Part shown: in pieces, positions 1-7,240 of the stretch | How positions within the stretch are numbered: the first letter of the stretch is position 1 | How the letters are laid out: the number at the start of each line of letters is the position of its first letter | NCBI GenBank assembly: GCA_039026975.1 | Contig: JBCCLI010000234.1 | Coordinates: 1-10,093, forward strand | From: JBCBKZ01 sp039026975 | GTDB taxonomy: Bacteria; Bacteroidota; Bacteroidia; J057 | Direction of reading: 5' to 3' | DNA length: 10,093 bases | Position numbers and translations under genes: made by a program | Notes under the pieces: generated by a model | Told to the model about the DNA's origin: nothing | The model's database searches: none | What the model saw: the letters and a program-made list of their open reading frames with translations, nothing else

Positions 1-138
1 ACTAAAGAACTAGAGATTCAGGCTAAGCAAAATCCTACCTTGGATAATCTGTCTCCCCTCATCAAAGACTTTAACTCTTTATGTTCAGAAATGCTGAGGC
101 AGCTAAGGGTAAAACTTCAGCAGCTGGAAGAAGCTTAA
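1..138 (+). CDS. C-terminal end of a probable Hpt (histidine phosphotransfer) domain protein, partial
   Basis: The first 45 codons are an open frame entering from the left edge and ending at TAA (136-138). The peptide is wholly helical in character. It has a KELE segment followed by a linker (NPTLDNLSPL) and a long final helix ending in LQQLEEA. This resembles the last two helices of Hpt domains, where a C..LE segment is followed by a helix that packs on the four-helix bundle. Hpt proteins relay phosphate between response regulator receiver domains in the cytoplasm. The phosphorylatable histidine would lie outside the window, so the family call is an inference from a short tail. A strong terminator follows directly, so this is the last gene of its transcript and is not in an operon with the genes to its right. 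Confidence 0.5.
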   Translation, partial: TKELEIQAKQNPTLDNLSPLIKDFNSLCSEMLRQLRVKLQQLEEA

Positions 139-163
139 AATACTCATTTATATGTATATTGTG

Positions 164-198
164 ATCCCGTTTAGCTACTTAAACGGGATTTCTTTTTT
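164..198 (+). terminator. Rho-independent terminator after the Hpt-like gene
   Basis: A perfect 10-bp stem pairs ATCCCGTTTA (164-173) with TAAACGGGAT (180-189) across a 6-nt loop and runs straight into TTCTTTTTT. It lies 26 bp after the stop codon of the partial gene and 42 bp before the next start codon. Stem and T-tract orientation fit termination of + strand transcription. It separates the upstream transcript from the four-gene cluster that starts at 240. Confidence 0.9.
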
Positions 199-239
199 CT
201 ATAAAGATGTAAGAATTCATTCCTTAGCTGATAAAAGTT

Positions 240-1226
240 ATGCATATCTCCCTCCACTGTTTTCTGTTGTGTACGGCAGGCCTGCTGAGTAGCTGGCAAC
301 TAGGTTGTTCTCCCACGGCTACTGATACGGAAGATTCCTTATCAATAGAGGATTCCTCCATGGTAGAAGAGGTATCCACACGTGCCTTAACTAAAGAAAA
401 TCCCTTCCCCTATAAACTTGAGGAACCCCTAAGTAAAGTGAAGCTTCCCAAGCGGTTGACAGAAATCTCTGGTTTAAGCTATGTAGCACCTCAGGAAGTG
501 GTCTTAGTGCAAGATGAAAAAGGGAAGATCTATCACTATGACCTTAAAAATGATAGCATCCTACATGTACATGATTTTGGAAAGGGAGGAGATTATGAGG
601 GTGTAGAAACCCTTGGAGACCAAGCATTTGTGCTTAGAAGTGATGGAGATGTGTATCATGTAGATGATTGGACGGTGGATTCTGATGATGCAGAGAAAGT
701 AGAAACCATACTCACAGATAGAAATGATACTGAAGGGCTAGGCTTACTAGCTTCCCAAAACCTACTACTGATAGCTTGCAAGGCAGAACCTAACTATGAC
801 GGAAATTCTCTAAGCTATAAACGGGCTGTATATGCGTATGATATCAAGAAGAAAAGAGTAATTCCACAGCCATTTCTGGTCATAGACCTGAAAGAAATAA
901 AGAAAAGAATGAAGCAAAGTGCGCTGACTCGCTTTGCCAAGGATTTCGCTAGTACCTTTGATCCGGCGGGCGACAGGAGCTTTCAGCCTTCAGGCCTGGC
1001 TGTTCATCCACTTACTGGGGACTTTTACATCATAGCTACTGCCGGAAAACTACTGGTAGTCCTAGATGAGCAGAAAAAAATCAAGTACGTCCAGACCTTG
1101 GATGAGGAAACCTTCAAACAGCCTGAAGGAATCTGTTTTGGTCCTGATGGTACCCTATTTATCTCTAATGAAGGGAGAGGGGGAAGAGGGAATGTTTTAC
1201 AATTCTCCTATCTTGCCGCAGAATAG
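240..1226 (+). CDS. SdiA-regulated (YjiK-type) beta-propeller protein, probable lipoprotein
   Basis: A 328-residue exported protein. Residues 3-22 form a hydrophobic signal segment ending in WQLGC, so Cys23 is the likely lipidated residue. The lipobox is imperfect (Gln at -3, Leu at -2) and the n-region has His but no Lys or Arg. Residues 24-50 are an acidic, Ser/Thr-rich linker. From about residue 60 the chain has the propeller-like repeats of the SdiA-regulated family: EISGLSYV (near 75), DYEGVETL (near 118), DTEGLGLL (near 162), PSGLAVHP (near 252) and PEGICFGPDGTLFISNEG (near 294-311). The recurrent E-G or S-G turns are typical of these calcium- or sugar-phosphate-related propellers. The biochemical function of the family is not settled. 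An in-frame TAG lies just upstream of this ATG, so no longer start is possible. It opens a tight cluster with the cyclase gene 27 bp downstream. Confidence 0.75.
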   Translation: MHISLHCFLLCTAGLLSSWQLGCSPTATDTEDSLSIEDSSMVEEVSTRALTKENPFPYKLEEPLSKVKLPKRLTEISGLSYVAPQEVVLVQDEKGKIYHYDLKNDSILHVHDFGKGGDYEGVETLGDQAFVLRSDGDVYHVDDWTVDSDDAEKVETILTDRNDTEGLGLLASQNLLLIACKAEPNYDGNSLSYKRAVYAYDIKKKRVIPQPFLVIDLKEIKKRMKQSALTRFAKDFASTFDPAGDRSFQPSGLAVHPLTGDFYIIATAGKLLVVLDEQKKIKYVQTLDEETFKQPEGICFGPDGTLFISNEGRGGRGNVLQFSYLAAE

Positions 1227-1253
1227 CTAAAGTAGGTCTCTACTACCTTATTT

Positions 1254-2306
1254 ATGCCGGAGCGAAAAGTCTCTCACCTTATACAAAGAACTCTCTTGGG
1301 GTTTGTGTTAGGGTTTCTATATGCTGCCGCAGCTTATGATCAGGAAAATGTGCTATCCTTAGGAGCTTTCACAGGAGCACTCATAGGCATCATCACCGCA
1401 TGGCTGGACCATTATATTTTTAGTGGCAGAATTAGGAGACTCCGCTTCTCCCTCACTCTTCTGGTAAGAACAGTCAGTTATCTCGCTTCTATCTTTTTCT
1501 GCCTGGTCCTGATGGGAAGTATCTACTTTTATGGTACGGGACGGCGGGGAGAAGAGCTCCTTTATGCCCTTCTTCATAACTCATGGGTAAAAGAGGGGAG
1601 TTTAATTTGGACGGTACTCTTTAGTTTTGCCCTTATTCTCGCCTTCCAGTATATCAACCTCACCATTAGACTGCTAGGGCCTAATACCCTTGCTAACTAT
1701 CTAAGAGGGAAATACCATAAACCCGTAGAAGAAGAGAGAATATTCATGTTTCTAGATTTACAAAGTTCCACTACTATAGCAGAGAAACTGGGGCATTTCC
1801 GCTGGCATAATATGTTGAATGACTTTTTCTTTGATATTGCTGAGCCCGTTAATGTGTCTTTAGGAGCCATTTATCAGTATGTAGGGGATGAAGTAGTCAT
1901 TAGCTGGCCTAAGCGCAGAGGGGTAAAAAATCTGAATGTTATCAAGTGTTTTTATAGAATCCAGAGAAAAATAGACCAGAGACGGCATAGGTATCAGAAG
2001 AAGTATGGTGTTAATATTTCCTTCAAAGCGGGCTGCCATATAGGAAAAGTCATCTCTGGAGAGATAGGAGACCTAAAACGGGAAATAGTCTTTCATGGAG
2101 ATACTGTGAATACTGCCTCCAGAATTCAAGAAGAGTGCAACAGGCTTCAGCGAAAGTTCCTAATCTCAGGAGAGTTACTGGAAGAACTAGCGCTGGGAGA
2201 TGAATTTATAGCTGAATTCATGGGAAGTATTCAGCTAAGGGGAAAAGAAGTAAACATTAATCTCTTTAGTATCTTACCCGCTCATACCTCAACCACAGAT
2301 TTATGA
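1254..2306 (+). CDS. Membrane-bound class III adenylate/guanylate cyclase
   Basis: A 350-residue protein with about four membrane helices (roughly 9-27, 35-52, 66-92, 116-137) and a C-terminal cytoplasmic class III cyclase domain (about 160-340). Metal-binding aspartates are Asp168 in FMFLDLQSST and Asp212 in YVGDEVVISW. The transition-state Asn/Arg pair is Asn286/Arg290 in GDTVNTASRI. All four catalytic positions are present, so it should be active. The base-selecting positions are unusual by hand alignment: Gln208 sits where adenylyl cyclases have Lys, and Val279 where they have Asp or Thr. Whether it makes cAMP, cGMP or something else therefore cannot be read from sequence. It would act on the inner face of the membrane, probably as a dimer. 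Its TGA overlaps the next gene's start as ATGA, which suggests translational coupling. Confidence 0.85.
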   Translation: MPERKVSHLIQRTLLGFVLGFLYAAAAYDQENVLSLGAFTGALIGIITAWLDHYIFSGRIRRLRFSLTLLVRTVSYLASIFFCLVLMGSIYFYGTGRRGEELLYALLHNSWVKEGSLIWTVLFSFALILAFQYINLTIRLLGPNTLANYLRGKYHKPVEEERIFMFLDLQSSTTIAEKLGHFRWHNMLNDFFFDIAEPVNVSLGAIYQYVGDEVVISWPKRRGVKNLNVIKCFYRIQRKIDQRRHRYQKKYGVNISFKAGCHIGKVISGEIGDLKREIVFHGDTVNTASRIQEECNRLQRKFLISGELLEELALGDEFIAEFMGSIQLRGKEVNINLFSILPAHTSTTDL

Positions 2307-2785
2307 TGAAGGATGGCAGCCAAGAAAGAGTGCCTCGGCCTGAATTACTCGTATTGGAAGGAATCACCTCACTGATGGATAATAAATTCAGGCTTCCATT
2401 TACTCAGTTTAGATTTGGGCTGGATCCCATTATAGGCTTAGTTCCCCTGGCGGGAAATATCATGGGCTTCCTTATCTCTGGATTGATCATCATTTCTATG
2501 GTTAGGTATGGGACTAGCTTTAAGCTCCTTCTTCTCATGCTGGGGAACATTATTCTAGACTTCCTGGTAGGATTAATTCCCGTTCTGGGTATCATCTTTG
2601 ATGTGGGCTACAAAGCTAATAGAAGAAATTACCATTTACTGGATGAACACTATGAAGAAGGGAAACATGGTGGAAGTGGATGGGGCATTATCTTCATCAT
2701 AGTCATTCTCTTAGGGCTGGTATTAGCGGGGCTCATTTACTTGACCCAGCAGCTGTTTGAACTACTAAAGTACATTCTCATTTAA
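2303..2785 (+). CDS. DUF4112 family membrane protein
   Basis: A 160-residue protein with the DUF4112 signature: LMDNKFRLPFTQFRFGLDPI (25-43), GLVPLAGNIMGFLISG (45-60), GNIILDFLVGLIPVLG (81-96) and FDVGYKANRRNYHLLDEHY (99-117). Two hydrophobic stretches belong to the domain (about 52-68 and 74-98). An extra glycine-led C-terminal membrane helix (about 127-148) ends in a short tail. No biochemical function is established for DUF4112. The start overlaps the cyclase stop by 4 bp, and a second ATG follows immediately at 2306, so either could be used. Tight linkage to a membrane cyclase suggests, but does not show, a role in the same membrane process. Confidence 0.8.
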   Translation: MMKDGSQERVPRPELLVLEGITSLMDNKFRLPFTQFRFGLDPIIGLVPLAGNIMGFLISGLIIISMVRYGTSFKLLLLMLGNIILDFLVGLIPVLGIIFDVGYKANRRNYHLLDEHYEEGKHGGSGWGIIFIIVILLGLVLAGLIYLTQQLFELLKYILI

Positions 2786-2790
2786 CTATT

Positions 2791-4149
2791 ATGGCCAAAC
2801 TTTGGGATAAAGGGGTAGCAGTTTCTGAAAAAGTAGAAAGCTTTACCGTGGGTCCAGACAGGGAATTGGACGTGCTGATAGCCGGACAAGATGTGATGGG
2901 AACTATGGCCCATGTGCTAATGCTGGAAGAGGTAGGGCTGCTGGATAAAGAAGAATTACCCACCTTACTTCCAGAGCTATCCCTAATTTACGATCAAATT
3001 CAAGCCGGGGAATTCTCCATAGAAGAAGGCGTAGAAGATGTGCATTCTCAGATAGAGATGATGCTTACCCGTAAACTGGGAGATATAGGGAAAAAGATTC
3101 ACAGCGGCAGGTCCAGAAATGATCAGGTATTGGTAGACCTTAAGCTATACTTTAAAGATCAAATACAGATCCTAACAGAGCTAATGCAAGCCCTATTCTC
3201 CAGGCTACAATCCCTTAGTGAACGCCATAAAGATATACTCCTCCCTGGTTATACCCATTTACAGATAGCTATGCCTTCTTCAGCAGGTCTGTGGTTTGGG
3301 GCTTATGCAGAAAGCTTAGTAGATGACTTGAGAATGCTCAGAACTGCTTATGAGATGGCAGACCAGAATCCTTTAGGATCAGCCGCAGGCTATGGTAGCT
3401 CCTTCCCTCTTAATCGCAGCTTGACCACAGCCTTACTAGGTTTCTCCACCATGGCCTATAATGTAGTCTACGCCCAAATGGGTAGAGGAAAAACAGAAAC
3501 CTTTGTGGCATATGCGTTAGGCGCCATAGGGGGAAGCCTGAATAAACTGGCCTCAGACATCTGCCTGTACATGAACCAGAACTTTGGATTTATCAGCTTC
3601 CCAGACGAGTTGACCACCGGGTCTAGCATCATGCCCCACAAGAAAAATCCGGATGTGTTCGAAATCATGCGTGCCCGTACCAATAGGTTGATGAGCCTTC
3701 CCGCCCAGCTGTCTACGCTGCTGTCAAATCTACCTTCCGGCTATCACAGGGACCTTCAGCTAACTAAAGAGCTGTTAGTACCAGCCATGGAGGAAGCGGC
3801 CCTATGTCTACATATGACAGATTTCATGCTGGAACATATCCGGGTAAAAGAACATGTAGTAACGGAAGACCTATATGAGTATATGTTCTCCGTGGAAGAA
3901 GTCAATAAGCTAGTCTTAAACGGCATTCCCTTCCGGGAGGCATACAAGCAAGTAGGAGCCGCTATAGCTGAAGGGAATTTCCAGGCAGAGCGGAAAGTGC
4001 ACCACACCCATGAAGGAAGCATAGGTAATCTCTCTACTGCTGACATCCGACAAAAATGGGAGGAGGTCATAGATACATTTCAGTTCTCAGGGTATGAAAC
4101 GGCTAAAGCTGAACTTTTAGAAAAGTGTAGGGAGTATGGGAAGGCATAG
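2791..4149 (+). CDS. argH: Argininosuccinate lyase
   Basis: A 452-residue cytoplasmic enzyme that splits argininosuccinate into arginine and fumarate, the last step of arginine synthesis. Length fits the family. The fumarase/aspartase superfamily signature is GSSIMPHKKN (277-286), with the catalytic serine in the flexible loop (Ser278 or Ser279). Other conserved blocks are HSGRSRNDQ (104-112), GYTHLQIAMPSS (153-164, with the Thr-His pair at 155-156), and the substrate-binding region around QNPLGSAAGYG (192-202). The N-terminus (LWDKG, FTVGPDRELD, DVMGTMAH) and the TH-LQ-AMPSS variant match Bacteroidota ArgH. It starts 5 bp after the DUF4112 gene and is evidently cotranscribed with it. No other arg gene lies in the window, so its placement here is atypical. 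No convincing terminator follows before the convergent kinase gene. Confidence 0.96.
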   Translation: MAKLWDKGVAVSEKVESFTVGPDRELDVLIAGQDVMGTMAHVLMLEEVGLLDKEELPTLLPELSLIYDQIQAGEFSIEEGVEDVHSQIEMMLTRKLGDIGKKIHSGRSRNDQVLVDLKLYFKDQIQILTELMQALFSRLQSLSERHKDILLPGYTHLQIAMPSSAGLWFGAYAESLVDDLRMLRTAYEMADQNPLGSAAGYGSSFPLNRSLTTALLGFSTMAYNVVYAQMGRGKTETFVAYALGAIGGSLNKLASDICLYMNQNFGFISFPDELTTGSSIMPHKKNPDVFEIMRARTNRLMSLPAQLSTLLSNLPSGYHRDLQLTKELLVPAMEEAALCLHMTDFMLEHIRVKEHVVTEDLYEYMFSVEEVNKLVLNGIPFREAYKQVGAAIAEGNFQAERKVHHTHEGSIGNLSTADIRQKWEEVIDTFQFSGYETAKAELLEKCREYGKA

Positions 4150-4321
4150 CCCAAACTTCACTTCCACGAATCATCGAATATGCCTAAAGGTGATTAGGAG
4201 AAAAAGCTGATTTCAATCTATGAATCTATGGCAGATGGGCCACGCGTTTCAGGCATTCCTTGTACTGCTTAAGGGCACTTCAGCCAATAGGAGGATAAAG
4301 AAATAGGGACCACTTCTACCC

Positions 4322-5911
4322 CTATTCTCCCCCTGATTCTGCTAATAGCGGTAAACAAATAGTAAAAATACTCCCCCTGCCCAGCTTACTATGTACCTGT
4401 ATGGTCCCTTCATGTGCTAGCACCACCTCCTTCACATAACTTAGCCCCAGCCCAAATCCCTTGCTCTCATGTAAATCCCCCTTACTCACGCGGTAAAATC
4501 GATCAAATATCCTGGACTGGTCCTGCTTACTGATCCCTATTCCTTTATCAGCGACCGATAGGTACAGCTTATTTTGCTTGTTATAGGTAGAAACCCTTAT
4601 CTCAGGTGTTTCCGGACTGTATTTATTAGCGTTATCCAGCAGATTAATGAGGGTATTACTAAGATGTACAGGATCTGCTTCTACTAAGGTTTTTTCAGCA
4701 TTAAGATCTGCTACTATTTCTCCTCCCTTCTGCTGAACCTTAAGCAGGGTTTTTTGGACACTTTCCTGTAGCATATCATGCACATCTATCGGCTTCTTCT
4801 TCCAGACGTATTCATTTTTTCGGAATTGGGCAGCTTGAAGTACGCGTTCTACCTGCCTGTTCATACGCTGGTTCTCTTCCTTAATGATGCTTAAGTATCT
4901 CCCCATTCCTTCCTTCTTTTCCTGTATCATAGGATTACTTAAAGCATCTGCCGCCAAAGAAATGGTAGCCAAAGGGGTTTTCAGCTCATGAGTCATATTG
5001 TTAATAAAGTCATTCTTAATCTCAGATAGATTCTTCTGCCTGAAGATTACCTTAATGGTAATGTAAAAGGTTACCAGAATGATACAGGTAAACACAAGTG
5101 CGGCTAAGGCTACTAAGCCTATGGACCTAAGGGTGTAGGCACGTTGGTTAGGAAAATAGAGAATCAACAGCTTATCACCAGCCAGGTCATAGCCTGGAAA
5201 GAGAGAGGTCTGATGGGGGGAGTCCAGGAAGTTACTTTCTGAAATATCTCCAGACTGGAGGATATTCTTTCCCTGATCTCTTATGAGAAAGTTCACATCC
5301 ATATCCAGCCCATGTGCGTGCAAACGCTGGTGGATCAAGCTATCTACCATGAGAGAATCTAGCCGCTGGTTTAGGGGAACCCCTAAGCTACTCAATCCTT
5401 GCATGGTCTGCTGAAAAACCTGTAACATTTGGGGCTTTACCTCCCACTGGTAGGTAGTAGCGTCTGCTTCCAGCACTTCAGACCCCTGAATGGAGATAGA
5501 AGCATTATTTACACTTGTGATCCGTGTACTGTCCATATCCTCTATGCGGATATATTCTTTCAGGCTATCATTAATGGCTACGGTTCGCGTCTTGGAATCC
5601 TCATCAGCTCCCCCCACTTCCCGGAACTGGACCAGCACCCGCTCATTCCTACGTGTATAATTCTCACTGTCAAAAAAGATATCCTCCTGCAAGTCAATGT
5701 TTAGGTCCCTCGTTACTTTCAGTACCCCTTCCCGCATTTCTGTAGTCTGGATCTTTTTAACCACCTCTTGGAGTACCTGATTTACTGTAGTATGAAAGTT
5801 CTCCTCATTAATCTTAATGGCTCTTTCTATAAGGTTAACCTGGAGAATAATCAATCCTACCAAGGCTACCGTAGCCAGTGAAATGAGAAAGTATATTTGT
5901 CGATTAGACAT
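4322..5911 (-). CDS. Sensor histidine kinase, two-transmembrane type
   Basis: A 529-residue membrane sensor kinase. Membrane helix 1 is about residues 6-26 and helix 2 about 261-290, enclosing a roughly 230-residue periplasmic sensor region with no recognised fold. There is no clear HAMP domain. HisKA follows with the H-box NNMTHELKTPLA (phosphorylated His308). The HATPase domain has the N-box NLLDNANKYSP (Asn427), G1 box DKGIGI (455-460), F-box FDRFYRV (469-475) and G2 box GFGLGL (485-490). All catalytic motifs are intact, so it should autophosphorylate. The usual partner, an adjacent OmpR- or NtrC-type regulator, is absent on both sides: argH converges on its 3' end and a 331-bp spacer lies before its start. 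The partner must be encoded elsewhere. The signal it senses cannot be deduced. Confidence 0.93.
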   Translation of the reverse strand: MSNRQIYFLISLATVALVGLIILQVNLIERAIKINEENFHTTVNQVLQEVVKKIQTTEMREGVLKVTRDLNIDLQEDIFFDSENYTRRNERVLVQFREVGGADEDSKTRTVAINDSLKEYIRIEDMDSTRITSVNNASISIQGSEVLEADATTYQWEVKPQMLQVFQQTMQGLSSLGVPLNQRLDSLMVDSLIHQRLHAHGLDMDVNFLIRDQGKNILQSGDISESNFLDSPHQTSLFPGYDLAGDKLLILYFPNQRAYTLRSIGLVALAALVFTCIILVTFYITIKVIFRQKNLSEIKNDFINNMTHELKTPLATISLAADALSNPMIQEKKEGMGRYLSIIKEENQRMNRQVERVLQAAQFRKNEYVWKKKPIDVHDMLQESVQKTLLKVQQKGGEIVADLNAEKTLVEADPVHLSNTLINLLDNANKYSPETPEIRVSTYNKQNKLYLSVADKGIGISKQDQSRIFDRFYRVSKGDLHESKGFGLGLSYVKEVVLAHEGTIQVHSKLGRGSIFTICLPLLAESGGE

Positions 5912-6242
5912 AGTATAAAATCAATAAATAGGTACTGGTTGATATGTGCCTATTAAGGACAGTATCTAAGGTATCAAATAAAGCCTAGTCCTATATGCGC
6001 TAGACGCTTTACGTCTTGGAAGCTTTACATAAGGAAAGGCTCACCAGAACGCAAAGTCGCCAAGGAATAGAATTATATCTCATAGCTTCCCGTGTATAGG
6101 TGATGTTATCTTTCAGCACTTGAATGCTCCTTTTAAGATTTTCTATACTAAAGATATACAACATAAAAGATTCTCCCTCCCCTATTAACGTTTCCTTAAC
6201 CGCTGGCAATCAATAAAACGGAAATCGAAACGTTTCTGATGT
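5912..6242. other. 331-bp divergent spacer between the kinase and the secreted-protein gene
   Basis: This spacer must hold the promoters of both divergent genes, but I found no exact TAnnTTTG box on either strand. Three things are visible. The stretch 6002-6016 is a small hairpin, AGACG-CTTTA-CGTCT. The stretch around 6001-6063 reads, on the - strand, as degenerate copies of a GCAAAG-CGCCAAG type sequence, similar to repeat-like junk DNA known from intergenic regions of many Bacteroidota. A perfect 10-bp palindrome, GAAACGTTTC (6227-6236), ends 6 bp before the start of the secreted-protein gene. A 66-codon open frame on the - strand (6009-6209) lacks family features and is not called. Confidence 0.4.
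6227..6236. promoter_or_regulatory. 10-bp palindrome next to the start of the secreted-protein gene
   Basis: GAAACGTTTC is a perfect palindrome ending 6 bp before the ATG at 6243. A half-related AACGTTTCC occurs 40 bp upstream (6188-6196 area). Its position in the untranslated leader would suit a repressor site, but a 10-bp palindrome can occur by chance and no regulator is known for it here. Confidence 0.2.
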
Positions 6243-6851
6243 ATGAACCGACTGTTTGGTACACTCTGTTTAATAGGGTTAAGTGTCAGTCTCTGTCAGG
6301 CTCAGCAGCTGGCAGAAAAGTCCCTACAAATACAGCTAAAAAAACTGGTCAATAATCAAGTCATCACCAAGGATACCCTGCTGTACGGAGAAAGCCTCTA
6401 TCAGCTGAATACCGTGGTTCATGAATTCCTGGAAAAAGAAGGCTATGCCGATTTGGAGAATTTTTCCTATTCCTATGAGCTTCGGTTGGGCAACGAAACC
6501 CTCAGTAGAGGGACTTCTGCTGAGCTCTCCAGGGAAGAAAGTATGACATTTACCGCATATCTGTCACAAACCGACTTCGAGGAACAAGATGTAGCTACCC
6601 TCCTCACCCAGCTTCAGCAGGGAGAACAGTACGCCAAACAAGCCAATATCAGGGAGACTCATACCTTTACCTCCATCCGCAAGGACACCTTGGGTTCTAC
6701 CCGTGGCGGCGCGCCTTCCCCCCACATCATAGACCTCAACACCCTCACCCCCGCTGAAAGAAAGGCTCTCCTTACCGCCCTTAAAGATAAGCGCGTCCGC
6801 AAAACCTTCGAAGAGAATGGCATAGTGGTGAAGGGGATACCGGAAGAGTAG
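6243..6851 (+). CDS. Secreted protein of unknown family
   Basis: A 202-residue protein I do not recognise. Residues 1-20 are a classical signal peptide (Asn-Arg start, hydrophobic LFGTLCLIGLSVSL core, CQA cleavage site before Gln21), so the mature chain of about 182 residues should be periplasmic or secreted. It has no further membrane helix and, after the signal peptide, no cysteine. The middle is a mix of short helices and strands rich in Gln, Glu and Thr. After a flexible GSTRGGAPSP hinge (151-160) comes a conserved-looking tail, LTPAERKALLTALKDK (168-183), ending in a basic then acidic patch. The last 150 bp of the gene are clearly richer in GC than the neighbours (including a GGCGCGCC run). 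It stands alone: divergent from the kinase and followed by decayed sequence. A chance frame is unlikely given its length and signal peptide. Confidence 0.65.
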   Translation: MNRLFGTLCLIGLSVSLCQAQQLAEKSLQIQLKKLVNNQVITKDTLLYGESLYQLNTVVHEFLEKEGYADLENFSYSYELRLGNETLSRGTSAELSREESMTFTAYLSQTDFEEQDVATLLTQLQQGEQYAKQANIRETHTFTSIRKDTLGSTRGGAPSPHIIDLNTLTPAERKALLTALKDKRVRKTFEENGIVVKGIPEE

Positions 6852-6956
6852 GGTGAATTACTTTGGAAGAGTTTGCTTTAATTTTGGTAAATCATCGGTA
6901 AGTAATTCATTGTTTGAAAGTCCCTCTGAGTAGTGTATAAGCATTTCTCGCCTGAG

Positions 6957-6973
6957 GTCGAATGTCTCGACCG
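6957..6973 (+). repeat. Left arm of a 17-bp inverted repeat
   Basis: GTCGAATGTCTCGACCG is the exact reverse complement of 7069-7085; the arms are 95 bp apart. The arm is also self-complementary: GGTCGA (6956-6961) can pair with TCGACC (6967-6972) over the loop ATGTC. It could be an end of a small mobile element remnant, a protein-binding site pair, or a structured RNA. No transposase is present. Confidence 0.7.
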
Positions 6974-7068
6974 AAAAGAATTATTAGCTGATTGACGATT
7001 AACAGATATAGACCATGGTATTTGGTTAAGCAAAATTTAGCTGATAAAGGAAGCGTTTCAGTCATTCA

Positions 7069-7085
7069 CGGTCGAGACATTCGAC
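7069..7085 (-). repeat. Right arm of the 17-bp inverted repeat
   Basis: CGGTCGAGACATTCGAC matches the left arm exactly in inverted orientation. Its own internal stem is GTCGA (7071-7075) with TCGAC (7081-7085). Outside the 17 bp only weak similarity continues: 6 of 10 bases compared outward from the arms. Confidence 0.7.
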
Positions 7086-7240
7086 TGCTGGCAAGGGAGG
7101 ATACATCTCCCCACGTGTACGTACATACTTTTTCTGATCTCTCAACATATCTATTCTTTCCCAAAGATCAGATATCTCTAACACATAGACTAGATGTGCC
7201 AGCTCGGACGCTTACTTTACTTTAGATGGGCTAGTGATGA

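Larger units (their letters stand above)
6852..7240. other. Non-coding, apparently decayed stretch
   Basis: No intact gene is supported here. The region contains a TAATTTTG -7-like box (6879-6886) without a well-placed -33 element, and a 17-bp inverted repeat pair. A - strand open frame of 40 codons (6980 down to the stop at 6858) has protein-like composition (VETFDLRREMLIHYSEG) but no complete gene around it. A 77-codon + strand frame (6992-7225) spans the right repeat arm and has no family features. Together with the broken VOC gene that follows, this reads as sequence left by past insertion and deletion. Confidence 0.5.

Noticed and set aside
4220..4306. 28-codon frame (MNLWQMGHAFQAFLVLLKG...) between argH and the kinase
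   Set aside because: Slightly hydrophobic and amphipathic, but it has no supporting promoter or start signal, and the length is compatible with chance.
4150..4321. Search for a bidirectional terminator between argH and the kinase
   Set aside because: Only a 5-bp stem (CCTAA/TTAGG near 4172-4187) without a T-tract was found; too weak to call.
6009..6209. 66-codon open frame on the - strand in the divergent spacer
   Set aside because: No recognisable domain, and its C-terminal part is simply a translation of repeat-like GCAAAG sequence.
6879..6886. TAATTTTG as a promoter -7 box
   Set aside because: It matches TAnnTTTG, but there is no TTG at the right distance and no intact gene downstream.
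6992..7225. 77-codon open frame on the + strand
   Set aside because: It crosses the inverted repeat, has no recognisable domain, and does not provide the missing half of the VOC protein.
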